In this document: piece after piece, positions 7,846 to 16,944 of the stretch
Layout of the letters: every line of letters begins with the position of its first letter
Numbering within the stretch: position 1 is the first letter of the stretch
Program-made: the position numbers and the translations under genes
Assembly: GCA_946407065.1 (NCBI GenBank)
Contig: CAMJMQ010000007.1
Location: 1 to 64,000 of the forward strand
DNA: 64,000 nt
Source of the DNA: an uncultured Clostridia bacterium
GTDB taxonomy: Bacteria; Bacillota; Clostridia; Oscillospirales; Acutalibacteraceae
Direction of reading: 5' to 3'
Notes under the pieces: model-generated
What the model was told of the DNA's origin: nothing
Databases searched by the model: none
What the model saw: the letters and a program-made list of their open reading frames with translations, nothing else

Positions 7846-10839
7846 ATGAAAAAGTATTTGATACCGCAAATCTCAGCTTTGAGCCTTTTATCCTCTGCCG
7901 TGAAGCAAGACGATGGGTGGAGGTTTCATTTCGATGCAACCGATCCGTCAAAGGAGTACCTTGTCGAACTGTCCGAGCAGGACGACTGCATGATGTTCTA
8001 TCAGGCGATGGCGGTCCTGTACGGTTCGGAAGAACCATCATCACCCTGTGACCTCTTATCCGATGTGTTTGTCTATATTGATTTCTCGGGGATCTTTGAT
8101 CGGCGACCTATCGGCAGAGTTGCTGAGCTACAGAAGAAAGCGGAGTATCTGTTCCGTCCCGAGGGAATTGAGATCGTTTTGGATGAAAGATATCCCGCAC
8201 GTCGGTATATCGCCTTTGAGCGTTCAGCCAGTATGAGCCGACATAATGTACTGTCGTTTGTCCGAGAGGATGTTTATGAGCCGCTCAAGGAGCGGATGAC
8301 GCTCGGTATGAACATCGGCAAATCTCAGTTGTCCAAGCTCTATGCCTATAATGGCTTGATGTTCACCGGCGGTCGTCGGGAAGAAATACAGAATCTACTG
8401 CAAGAAAAAAGGATCGTCGTGATAGACAACCCGAAAAGCATCGTAAAAGGCGCGGATATCATTACCGTTGAGGATGACGGCACAGATAACCCGGTACGGA
8501 AATACAGCCGTGTAGAAGCCAAAGCAGATGTAGAAGACTTGGAGTTTGACGGTGAGGGTATTATCTCAAAAGAGCTTTCATATATGCTGACCGAGTCGGG
8601 AAAGCACCATTCCTTTCAAATTCGCCTGCCGTATATCAAGGGAGTTGTTCACGAGGTCGATTTCAAAAAGCTGTTCTCCGAGCTGCGTGTAACAAAGATG
8701 ATAGATATTTGGGGTAATGCTCATGCCGTTGCCGATGTAGATATGATTCTCACCAAAAGTATGTTCAAGGGCTTTGGCTGGATGACGGAAAACGGGTTGA
8801 CTTGGGCAGAGTATTTGAACCGGTGCAGGAAATACAAGTATGCGTTGTATATCTCCGGTATGGATAAAATAGAGCCGCAAAACACTACCGAGTTGAATTA
8901 TCAGTTTCTGAATACGCTCGCTTTGACGGATGATGAATTCAGACCTTTGGATTTACCGCTTGGCTGGGCTAAATCACCGAACAGCGATCTGCGGCACTGG
9001 CTGACGAAAACGACCGAAACGGTTTACTATGATTACGTCGGCGAGCTTGGCAACAGGCAGAAACACTTTACCGACATTCTTGAAGATGAAGATATTGAAA
9101 TAACAGATAAGCGTAAACAGCGCGCGGAGATAATCAAACAGAATCCGCTGTTTATGGAAGAATCGCCATACACAAAAGAGCTCTCCGCCAATGCGGAGAG
9201 CGTAAAACAAAGATATGCTGTCGGACAGTTGCTGATTGCAGGAGATAACCGTTATCTTTCTGACGACTTAATGCGTTTGTTGGCGTATCTCGTAAAGTGT
9301 GCCGATGGAGAAAGCAAGGCGTATAAAAAGCTCGAAGCGGAGTGTTTATTCGACAATACGATATATGCGCCGAAGCCTGCTTATGAGGTGCAAGAAGACT
9401 ACACATTATTAAGAAGTCCTCATATCGCACGAAACGAGGAGGCGTTGGTATATCCGCTGAAAAAGGTCGGACGAATCAGGAAAAAGTATCTTTCTCATCT
9501 GCGTTATGTCGTGATGGTAGATTCACGTTCCTTGATCCCCGACCGTCTCGGCGGCGCGGACTATGACGGCGATATGGTCAAGACGATCGCTGATCCGCTT
9601 GTCAACAACTGTGCCCGTAAAGGTTATGATGATACGGCGTCATTACCTGTGTTGAAGATACCGTCGGCAGATCCGATCATTGCTGATGCGAATGATTGGT
9701 ATGCGAGAATGGAAACCGTCAAAAGTACCTTTTCGTCGCGCGTCGGTCAAATCAGTAACGCCGCGTTACGGCGAGGGATTATTGCTTATGACGAGAACAG
9801 CCAAAATGATGAAAGAGCGTCAAGTCGTCAGGATACTGAGGTGTTGGCGATCCTGACCGGGTTAGAGATCGACTCTGCTAAGAGCGGTGTAAAGCCTGAT
9901 TTGTCCGAGTATCTGGAAGTACGGAAAGCAAAGAAAAGCCTGTTCCTGCAATACAAGTCGATTGTCGGCGACAATTCCGAAAGAAAGTGGTATCAGCCAA
10001 CAACAGCGAAACGCGTAAAGGAATTCATTGGCAAAACAGATTGGGACAACGTCAGTTCCAATCTTGAAAAGCTGCCGTATTACGCCTATATGTTGGATAA
10101 AGAAACGCTAAAGCACAAAGCGAATCCGGCAACAGACGCGGAACTATTCACTTTTGCTCAATCTCCGAACTGGCAAGATACATTAGATCAACACGTTCTT
10201 GAGCGGACAAAAGCAATTATTTCGGCATATCATGAAGCGATGAATCGTAATCGCTTTATTCGTCACATTCCGAAAGAGAGAAAGCGCCAAACCGATATCG
10301 AAAGAATCCTGTTTGCAAGAGGACAGGAAAACCTTTATTCCGTCGACGAATTATACAGCGCGTTTGACGACATGCAGCCATACGGAATTCGTCAGGCGCG
10401 ATTAAAACTGTCCGAAACGAACTGGCATCTTACGCCGTCATCAGACAGACTTATTGCTACCTATGAGATCAACAACGGCTTATTTGACGCAAATTACCGT
10501 GAGCTGTTCTGTGATTTCCGTCACAGTGGGTACAGGATTCTCGGCGACATCATCTGTGACCTCGACGACATGTATCGTGCGAAGGAAATCGCCGATCATG
10601 TCAAGCATCAGGATGACGGCAAAGATTTGAACGCCCTGCTTAGTAATACAAATCAAACGGGAGATTATCGTAAAACGGTTGTCAGTAACTGTATATATTT
10701 GATGACCTCGCATATTAAAGGCGCAGAAAAATTCGATTTGAACGAAGTGCTGAAATGCGCGGTCGCTCTCGGTGAGCGGCAATTCGCGTTGGAAGTCATG
10801 CCGATGACGGTATTTGAGAATTGCAGGAGGGAAAAGTGA
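7846..10839 (+). CDS. Cellular-type RNA-dependent RNA polymerase homologue (two-barrel polymerase)
   Basis: 997 residues, AGGAGA ribosome site. The motifs occur in the order seen in eukaryotic RDR/QDE-1 polymerases: SQL plus LMF (160-173, where RDRs have SQLR...WFF); DGEGIIS (235-241, RDR DGIGKIS); FQIR-x4-KGVV (257-268, RDR FQIR...KGVV); RSP (523-525, RDR R/K-N-P) 49 residues before the catalytic loop GGADYDGD. D572, D574 and D576 form the DxDGD Mg-binding triad of double-psi beta-barrel RNA polymerases. About 420 residues follow, corresponding to the RDR head/neck. The family copies RNA or single-stranded DNA into RNA; in this element it might prime replication or transcribe element DNA. 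The stop overlaps the next start (TGATG). Homology is read by eye; activity is inferred. Confidence 0.82.
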   Translation: MKKYLIPQISALSLLSSAVKQDDGWRFHFDATDPSKEYLVELSEQDDCMMFYQAMAVLYGSEEPSSPCDLLSDVFVYIDFSGIFDRRPIGRVAELQKKAEYLFRPEGIEIVLDERYPARRYIAFERSASMSRHNVLSFVREDVYEPLKERMTLGMNIGKSQLSKLYAYNGLMFTGGRREEIQNLLQEKRIVVIDNPKSIVKGADIITVEDDGTDNPVRKYSRVEAKADVEDLEFDGEGIISKELSYMLTESGKHHSFQIRLPYIKGVVHEVDFKKLFSELRVTKMIDIWGNAHAVADVDMILTKSMFKGFGWMTENGLTWAEYLNRCRKYKYALYISGMDKIEPQNTTELNYQFLNTLALTDDEFRPLDLPLGWAKSPNSDLRHWLTKTTETVYYDYVGELGNRQKHFTDILEDEDIEITDKRKQRAEIIKQNPLFMEESPYTKELSANAESVKQRYAVGQLLIAGDNRYLSDDLMRLLAYLVKCADGESKAYKKLEAECLFDNTIYAPKPAYEVQEDYTLLRSPHIARNEEALVYPLKKVGRIRKKYLSHLRYVVMVDSRSLIPDRLGGADYDGDMVKTIADPLVNNCARKGYDDTASLPVLKIPSADPIIADANDWYARMETVKSTFSSRVGQISNAALRRGIIAYDENSQNDERASSRQDTEVLAILTGLEIDSAKSGVKPDLSEYLEVRKAKKSLFLQYKSIVGDNSERKWYQPTTAKRVKEFIGKTDWDNVSSNLEKLPYYAYMLDKETLKHKANPATDAELFTFAQSPNWQDTLDQHVLERTKAIISAYHEAMNRNRFIRHIPKERKRQTDIERILFARGQENLYSVDELYSAFDDMQPYGIRQARLKLSETNWHLTPSSDRLIATYEINNGLFDANYRELFCDFRHSGYRILGDIICDLDDMYRAKEIADHVKHQDDGKDLNALLSNTNQTGDYRKTVVSNCIYLMTSHIKGAEKFDLNEVLKCAVALGERQFALEVMPMTVFENCRREK

Positions 10840-11690
10840 TGACAAACGAATGGGTGGAATTCAAAGCATATACCGAGCAGCCGACTTATACCGCTTTCCG
10901 CAAAACCGATACTACCTATCTCGGTCGCTTTACCTTTGACATGATTACCGACTTCTCCGGCTTCGGTCGTATTTTGACCATAATCGCAAGGGGCTATCTG
11001 TTCCATGATAAAGACGGAGCTGTCCTTGACGGAAATCCATATGACAGGATCGACACTGCTCGAAACGCGCTATGTGCATGGTGCAGTGTTCCGGACAAAA
11101 AGAAAAGCTCCGATCCGCCGGTGGACTTTCGTGAGCTGTCCGCCGACTTCCCGGAGCTGATAGATGAAAACGGTAAAGGTTGGTTTTACCGCCATATAAA
11201 AAGTGTTATTCGGTTTGTAAAAGCAAATCCCGATAAGGTCAGCAAATCCGCATACAAAAAGTGCGAGAATCTCTCTGTGGGTTTTACGTCACAGTGGAAA
11301 AAGAGGGTACGTCAGCTGCAAGTGCCGATCTTTGCTTTGAACACAAAAGGAGCGTGGACGCTCCGCTTTGACGACATCATCGCCGACGCATTGGAAGCGG
11401 GCGCACTCAGAACGAAGGAATATCCGCTTCCTGAAACGATAAATAAACAGCTTGAAGCAACAGATACCAACGGCGTACCGAAAGAGGTTGCTGCCGAGCT
11501 GATCCGCTATTATCTTGCCAACAAACCGGATGATACAGAATGGGTAGTTCTGCCTGTCGCTAACTTCGACGCCTATTACGGCAACAACAATCTCAGCAAA
11601 AAATGGTTAGCGAGGATACCGAAATCATTGATACAAAGAGAGAACCGACATGGTATTTGCAGATATAAGGTCATTGCCCCTCAAGAATAA
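10839..11690 (+). CDS. Unknown partner of the RdRP-like protein
   Basis: 283 residues from ATG 10839 (AGGAGG 8 nt upstream), translationally coupled to the polymerase gene by TGATG. It is a soluble protein with aromatic-rich segments (EWVEFKAY, LGRFTFDM, GWFYRHIKSVIRF) and a basic central region (SQWKKRVRQLQ), suggesting nucleic-acid contact. I recognise no family. Coupling implies a 1:1 partner, such as a processivity, template-loading or priming subunit; that is inference. Confidence 0.65.
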   Translation: MTNEWVEFKAYTEQPTYTAFRKTDTTYLGRFTFDMITDFSGFGRILTIIARGYLFHDKDGAVLDGNPYDRIDTARNALCAWCSVPDKKKSSDPPVDFRELSADFPELIDENGKGWFYRHIKSVIRFVKANPDKVSKSAYKKCENLSVGFTSQWKKRVRQLQVPIFALNTKGAWTLRFDDIIADALEAGALRTKEYPLPETINKQLEATDTNGVPKEVAAELIRYYLANKPDDTEWVVLPVANFDAYYGNNNLSKKWLARIPKSLIQRENRHGICRYKVIAPQE

Positions 11691-11792
11691 ATAGCTTTTG
11701 AATCAATCTTATAATTAATAATCAATCCGCACATTCGACGCCGGATTGCCTCCTGTATATAATAGAAGCATCAAAGCAAAGGGGGCAAACAT

Positions 11793-11972
11793 TTGAAGAA
11801 GTATCATCTTTACCTCACCGCCGATGAGCGTCGAATTATCTTGCACAGTTTGATTGATATGAAAAACGAACTAATCAAAACCGGGCATTATACCGACGCG
11901 CTCGATGAGATCATCATTAAACTCACAAAAGCAAAGATTAAACATGTGCGAGTAAAGGAGGTCTGGCCATGA
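11793..11972 (+). CDS. Small transposon-associated protein upstream of tnpV (copy 1)
   Basis: 59 residues from TTG 11793 after a GGGGG-rich ribosome site: KKYHLYLTADERR, then a helical region. It overlaps the tnpV start (ATGA). A near-identical 57-residue copy with an ATG start lies at 34102. No known function; always paired with tnpV here. Confidence 0.6.
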   Translation: MKKYHLYLTADERRIILHSLIDMKNELIKTGHYTDALDEIIIKLTKAKIKHVRVKEVWP

Positions 11973-12302
11973 GCACAAAGATAACTTATACCAGACAGGG
12001 TGACTACTATTTGCCTGATCTTAAACTACCTGAGCAAGAGCCGCGCGAGATCGGTATCTGGGGGTGTGGGTGTCTGGTGGACACCTCTGCCGCAGGCAGA
12101 AGCACCGACCGAACCGACAGGTGAGAAGCGTCGCAGACGCTATCTCAAAGAACATCACAAAATCCTATACTATAATTTACTCACCCAATACAAGCTGATC
12201 GATCACCTTGCTGATATCAATGAAGAAGCGCAAAACATGTATGACCGGCTCGTAAAACAGCTTGCAAAACAAGAGGGTGTTACCGAGAAGCTCAAAGCCT
12301 GA
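11969..12302 (+). pseudogene. tnpV: tnpV, disrupted copy 1
   Basis: The N-terminus (YTRQGDYYLPDLKLPEQEP...IGIWG) matches the intact copy at 34278. After ATCTGGGG a 63-nt stretch replaces 2 nt of the intact gene, shifting the frame to a stop at 12121. The other half (RRRRYLKEHHKILYYNLL...) continues in another frame and ends early after EKLKA. The insert contains two small hairpins (GTGTC-TGGTG-GACAC; CTGCC-GCA-GGCAG). TnpV is an accessory protein of Tn4451-type transposons with unknown biochemical role. Confidence 0.85.
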
Positions 12303-12307
12303 TGACT

Positions 12308-12358
12308 TCAATCGAAATCATCAGGCGTTAGATACAAGTGGTATTTGGGTTTTTTCAT
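12308..12358 (-). pseudogene. Truncated inverted copy of the small KYHLYLT protein gene
   Basis: On the minus strand a strong GGAGG (12366-12370) precedes ATG and 16 codons reading MKKPKYHLYLTPDDFD, then TGA. The YHLYLT start matches the small protein at 11793 and 34102, but the other 40 residues are gone. It faces the truncated tnpV tail-to-tail, and both end at about 12300-12310, marking a rearrangement junction. Confidence 0.6.
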
Positions 12359-12370
12359 TGCATTACCTCC

Positions 12371-12661
12371 GTTTGTTTGATATAATCAGTATAAACGAGA
12401 ATGCTTGAGAAATCGAATGTGCGGATCGAACAGGGCGTGCCTGTGATTTAAGCCGTGCGCAAATCATAGGTAAAATTGCTTTGGTGAAACGATTTTAGCC
12501 CGTCGCGTTGCAGAACCTTAACCAACCCCACACACCGCAACAAGCGAGATGAAACTTTTGAATTACGGGACCGCCCTATGCCTACCTTGATTTTGAGGAG
12601 TATCATCACGATATTCCCGCTTTTATCATTATAATTCATTTTATTATCTGATGGTGATACT
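12371..12661. other. Gene-free right flank of the element
   Basis: No convincing ORF. A TATACT/TATAAT-like promoter for the truncated minus-strand ORF lies near 12385-12400. A hairpin GGAGTATCA...GATATTCCC at 12595-12617 resembles the terminator behind tRNA-Ala at 1971-2000. Confidence 0.4.
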
Positions 12662-13564
12662 ATGACAATTCAACAACTAAAATATATTATCACTGTAGCA
12701 GAAACGGGTTCGATCACAGAAGCGGCAAAGAAGCTGTATATCTCACAGCCGAGCCTTTCCAATGCAATCAAAGATATCGAAAAAGAAACAAAGCTGACGG
12801 TTTTTCACCGGAGCCGTCAAGGTATCGCTCTGACAAAAGAGGGACTGGAATTTCTTGGCTACGCAAGAAGTGTGGTTCAGCAGATGGAGTTGCTCGAAAA
12901 CCGTTTTGTCAGTAACGAGCCTGCCAAGCTGCGTTTCGGTGTTTCCACCCAGCACTACACCTTTACCTCTAATGCTTTTGTGGAGATGGTAGAGCGCTTC
13001 GGTCAAGAACGCTACGAGTTCATCCTGAACGAAACGCAAACGATCCAGATCATGGAGGATGTCAAGAACCGTTTCAGCGATCTCGGCATCTTGTTTATCA
13101 GTAACGGAAATAAAGCTATCATACGCAAGGAGCTTGAGGACAGGAGACTGCAATTTTTTGAGCTTTTTACAGCAAAGCCCCACGTTTTTCTCAGCGCTGA
13201 CCATCCGCTTGCCGAGCGCAAATCTGTCACACTGAGTCAACTTCGAGATTATCCTCGACTCAATTTCATTCAAGGCAGCTATGAATCCTCCTATTTCTCA
13301 GAGGAATTATTCAGCGATGTTGAGTCCGACAGAATCATCCGTGTCAGCGACCGCGGCGCGATCGTCAACCTAATGATCGGCATGAACGCCTATACGATAT
13401 CCAGCGGGATCTTTCCGCGTTATTTGCAGGGCGATGCTATCGTTTCCGTTCCGCTCTCTGAAAAAGAGGAAATGCACATCGGCTACATCATCAATGAACA
13501 TCAGGAGCTTTCACCGCTTGCCGAGGATTATATCCATGCTTTACGGCAATACGGAAAAGCATAG
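12662..13564 (+). CDS. LysR-family transcriptional regulator
   Basis: 300 residues, full family length. An N-terminal winged helix-turn-helix (FxxVAETGSITEAAKKLYISQPSLSNAIKDIE, within 10-45) is followed by a type-2 periplasmic-binding-fold effector domain. It lies 86 bp upstream of and co-directional with a LysE-type exporter, so it probably controls that gene in response to an amino acid or related effector. The effector cannot be predicted. Confidence 0.92.
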   Translation: MTIQQLKYIITVAETGSITEAAKKLYISQPSLSNAIKDIEKETKLTVFHRSRQGIALTKEGLEFLGYARSVVQQMELLENRFVSNEPAKLRFGVSTQHYTFTSNAFVEMVERFGQERYEFILNETQTIQIMEDVKNRFSDLGILFISNGNKAIIRKELEDRRLQFFELFTAKPHVFLSADHPLAERKSVTLSQLRDYPRLNFIQGSYESSYFSEELFSDVESDRIIRVSDRGAIVNLMIGMNAYTISSGIFPRYLQGDAIVSVPLSEKEEMHIGYIINEHQELSPLAEDYIHALRQYGKA

Positions 13565-13650
13565 TCTAAAGCTATACAAAAACATATTTATTTAGAATTA
13601 CCTATATCAAGTCGTACGGTGATATAATACATTCAAAGGGAGTGTATGTT

Positions 13651-14238
13651 ATGCCTGCGTTTGTTATAGGTAATTTTTTGTTATATTGCGTTATCAACGC
13701 CTTTACGCCCGGACCGGGTAATATACTGGCGCTGAATACCGTGACAAATTACGGATGGAAAGGCGGAAAGCGGCTGTTTTTCGGGATTTTTGCCGGGTAC
13801 TATGCGGTACAGATTATCTGTGCGCTGTTTGTCTGCGGAATCGGCGCGTTTCTGCCTCAGGTGCTTGACGTAATGAAGTATGTCGGCGCGGCATACATTC
13901 TGTTTTTGGCGATACATATCGCCGTCAGCAAACCGCCGCAGGAGGATCATTTGAAGAGCGCGTCCTTCATCAAGGGATTTATGCTTCAATTCGTCAATAT
14001 CAAGATATATCTGTTTGGTATTACCGCGTTGACGGGATTCATCACAGACTACAGCAAAGAGCTATGGGTGCTGATTGCGTTTGAGCTTTTGATTGCAACC
14101 ATCGGCACGATCGCCACATTAACGTGGATCGGACTCGGTATGCTGATACAAAAGTTTTATCTCAAGCATTTCCGTGTCATCAACATAATTCTGGCTTTGA
14201 CGCTGTTGGAATGCATCTACAGCATCATCATAACATAA
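13651..14238 (+). CDS. LysE/RhtB-family exporter
   Basis: 195 residues with about six membrane segments and the family start motif FTPGPGN (near 20). These proteins export amino acids or their derivatives by proton antiport. ATG 13651 is chosen because AAAGGGAG ends 9 nt upstream; a GTG 9 bp earlier overlaps that site. A TATAAT box at 13623-13628 suggests a separate promoter under the LysR regulator. Confidence 0.88.
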   Translation: MPAFVIGNFLLYCVINAFTPGPGNILALNTVTNYGWKGGKRLFFGIFAGYYAVQIICALFVCGIGAFLPQVLDVMKYVGAAYILFLAIHIAVSKPPQEDHLKSASFIKGFMLQFVNIKIYLFGITALTGFITDYSKELWVLIAFELLIATIGTIATLTWIGLGMLIQKFYLKHFRVINIILALTLLECIYSIIIT

Positions 14239-14277
14239 GAGATTAGTAAAAGGAATATCATTTTTCTATATGACTAA

Positions 14278-14735
14278 TTACCAAACTACGCTTGCTAATT
14301 GAACTAACAGTGGAATCGTGATGATACACAGCAGTGTAGATACTGCGACCGTCTCTACCGCATAGGTATAGTCCTTGTTGTGCAGTTGAGCATACACCGC
14401 AAGGTTGGAGCCGACCGGGCACACTGCGGCGATCAGCACCGCGTAACGGATATCGTTGTTGATCCCCGGGATGACCGTGAGCAGGGCCAGCACAATCAAC
14501 GGGATTAACAGCAAGCGAACAGCGGAGATTGCATACAGCTTTCCTTTTTTCAGCATTTTACCGAACCGGCACTGAGCGAGATATACGCCTACGGCGAACA
14601 TGGCAAGCGGCGTATTGAGTCCCGCGCAGAAATCAAGCGTTTTGGCAAAAATCGCAGGAAGCTGCATCTGAGAAAAAAACAACACCAGTCCTTCGGCTAT
14701 TGCAATCATAAACGGCGCTGTCAGGCAATATCATT
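14278..14735 (-). pseudogene. AEC-family transporter, 5'-truncated
   Basis: About 150 C-terminal residues of an auxin-efflux-carrier-type permease: TPLAMFAVGVYLAQ, LLLIPLIVLALL, CPVGSNLAVYAQ and a final hydrophobic helix. The family is about 310 residues; the N-terminal half is missing, replaced at about 14736 by an IS end. The internal ATG at 14709 has no good ribosome site. Likely nonfunctional. Confidence 0.8.
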
Positions 14736-15530
14736 ATGTTAAGGAACAGGACACTCACAAAAAGTGGGGGCTCTGTTTTTTGAAGAAATTTTCAAAACAG
14801 GCTTGACAAATCAGCAGAAATGTGCGGCTGAACCTGTTCGCGTTACGAACAGGTTCAGCCCTTGTAATTAGGAGTAAAATCCAATCTTAATTACAAGGAG
14901 CATGAAACGATGAATCAAATCAAAAGAATCAAAGCCGCATTAAACAAGAGCATTAAAGCAGTTTGCCAATCACCAAGTCAATACTGCCGAAACCCTGAAA
15001 AGGATTTCACCAGAAAGAAGAAGCTTCCGATGGACAAGGTGATTAAAACCGTTTTGGGATTCAGCTCTAAATCTCTGAGCAATGAAATAATAGACGTTTT
15101 CTCAGGAGATAACGAAATGCCATCCGCCTCAGCTTTCGTACAACAGCGATCCAAGATTCTGTCCACGGCTTTTGTAGATGTTTTTAGACGATTTACGAAT
15201 AGTGTTGATCATATGAAGCTGTTTGAAGGATTCCATTTGCTGGCGGTCGATGGTTCAGATATCCATACTCCTACCAATCCTGATGACCCTGATTCATATT
15301 TCAAAGTCAATAATTGTTCGCCGTACAATCTTTACCATTTGAATGCGCTCTATGATTTATGTTCTCATACATATCTTGACGCTGTTGTTCAAAAAAGCAG
15401 GAAGTGGAAAGCGTGAGGCTCTTAACGGAAAAAAATCGAATAGGATAACAAAAATTGCTATAGATTCCCGTGACGAATACTTGACGATGTTGTCAAAATC
15501 ATTTGCGGGTTCAAGAGAAAAAACATAGTG
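14736..15530 (+). mobile_element. IS4-like insertion sequence remnant
   Basis: The left end (AATATCATTATGTTAAGGAA, GTGGGGGCTCTG, GCTTGACAAA) recurs almost identically at 46645-46740. Internal hairpins GGCTGAACC...GGTTCAGCC (14826-14860) and CTTGTAATTA/TAATTACAAG (14861-14898) precede a broken transposase. The right end cannot be found; it probably lies near the thiC terminator. Confidence 0.7.
14910..15416 (+). pseudogene. IS4-family transposase, N-terminal fragment
   Basis: 168 residues with a good ribosome site (AAGGAG). It includes the first catalytic-Asp motif LLAVDGSDI and PDSYFKVNNCSPYNLYHLNALYDL. The frame breaks near 15395 (the other frame continues GSGKREALNG, expected to follow) and the rest of the DDE domain is absent. 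Not active. Confidence 0.8.
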
Positions 15531-15590
15531 CGGCGAGTTCTCGCCTTGCTCTGTTTTTATGGTTTTTATGTTACATGATTTTGAAGTTTA

Positions 15591-16904
15591 TCAAAGCTCG
15601 GTACAGAACTCAACCTTTTTGCCTTCAAGAATGAGGTTTGTGATTCTTACGGCGCACATTTTTCCGCACATTGAGCAGGTGTGACGGTCGGCAGGAGGAG
15701 TGCTTTCAAAGTAAGCTCTCGCCTTTTCTTCGTCGAGCGCAACCTTGAACATCTCTTCCCAATCGACCTTGTGACGAGCCGCCGCCATAGCGTCGTCGCG
15801 TTCTCTTGCGTGAGGAACACCCTTTGCGATGTCCGCGGCGTGCGCGGCGATACGGCTTGCAATTATTCCCTCCTTAACATCGTTGAGGTCGGGAAGTCTG
15901 AGGTGCTCTGCCGGAGTTACATAGCAGAGGAAATCCGCTCCGCTTGCAGCTGCGATCGCTCCGCCTATGGCAGAGGTGATGTGGTCATAACCGGGGGCTA
16001 TATCGGTCACAAGAGGTCCGAGCACATAGAACGGAGCGTTGTGGCAAATCCTTTTTTCAAGCTTCATATTAGCTTCAATTTCGTTCATAGCCATGTGTCC
16101 GGGACCTTCTACCATGACCTGAACGTCCTTAGCCCAGGCTCTCTCGGTGAGTGCTCCAAGCTCGATAAGCTCTGAAATCTGTCCTGCGTCGGTGCTGTCG
16201 TCAATGCAGCCCGGTCTGAGCGCGTCACCGAGGCTGATGGTTACGTCAAACTCGCGCAGTATTTCAAGAACTTCATCATAAAATTCATAGAACGGGTTTT
16301 CGTTGCCCGTCATCATCATCCACGCAAAAAGGAGCGAGCCGCCGCGTGAAACAATGTTCATCTTGCGTTTATCGCGCATAAACGCTTCAACCGCTCTGCG
16401 GTTTATGCCTGCGTGAATTGTCATGAAGTCAACGCCTTCCTCGGCATGAGCGCGTACAACCTTGAGAAAATCCTTTGCGCTTATTTCAAGCAAATCCTTT
16501 TCAAGATAACCGATAGCGTCATACATAGGAACAGTGCCTATCATAGCAGGCGATTTTTCAATTAGCTCCTGACGGAAGGTGTTGGTCTTGCCGTAGTTGC
16601 TTAAATCCATAATAGCTTCGGCTCCGAATTTAAGCGCCATGTCAACCTTTTGCATTTCAACGGTGTAATCCTTGCAGTCGCCCGAGATGCCGAGGTTAAC
16701 ATTGATTTTTGTGCGCAGTCCCATTCCTATACCTTCGGGTGAGATGTTCTTGTGATTAATGTTGCAGGGAATCGCGACAACGCCTTTTGCGACAGATTCG
16801 CAGAGCTTTTCGGGATCCATATATTCCTTTTCCGCAACAATTTTCATTTCGGGTGTGATAATGCCTTTTTTAGCGGCTTCCATCTGTGTTTTGTATTCTC
16901 TCAT
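15591..16904 (-). CDS. thiC: Phosphomethylpyrimidine synthase ThiC
   Basis: 437 residues, the short firmicute form. This non-canonical radical SAM enzyme rearranges aminoimidazole ribotide to hydroxymethylpyrimidine phosphate. The C-terminal cluster motif C410-x2-C413-x3-C417 (CSMCGKMC) is intact, as are VEGPGH and [18 protein letters not shown] lies 7 nt before the ATG. It is the last gene of the riboswitch-led thi operon. Confidence 0.96.
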   Translation of the reverse strand: MREYKTQMEAAKKGIITPEMKIVAEKEYMDPEKLCESVAKGVVAIPCNINHKNISPEGIGMGLRTKINVNLGISGDCKDYTVEMQKVDMALKFGAEAIMDLSNYGKTNTFRQELIEKSPAMIGTVPMYDAIGYLEKDLLEISAKDFLKVVRAHAEEGVDFMTIHAGINRRAVEAFMRDKRKMNIVSRGGSLLFAWMMMTGNENPFYEFYDEVLEILREFDVTISLGDALRPGCIDDSTDAGQISELIELGALTERAWAKDVQVMVEGPGHMAMNEIEANMKLEKRICHNAPFYVLGPLVTDIAPGYDHITSAIGGAIAAASGADFLCYVTPAEHLRLPDLNDVKEGIIASRIAAHAADIAKGVPHARERDDAMAAARHKVDWEEMFKVALDEEKARAYFESTPPADRHTCSMCGKMCAVRITNLILEGKKVEFCTEL

Positions 16905-16944
16905 TTTTAAACTTTCCTTTCAGTCAGATAATTAAAGCACACCT

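Noticed and set aside
7846..10839. The 997-residue protein as a viral-type RdRP or a group II reverse transcriptase
   Set aside because: There is no palm-domain GDD/YADD. The DxDGD loop with FQIR/KGVV belongs to the double-psi beta-barrel class.
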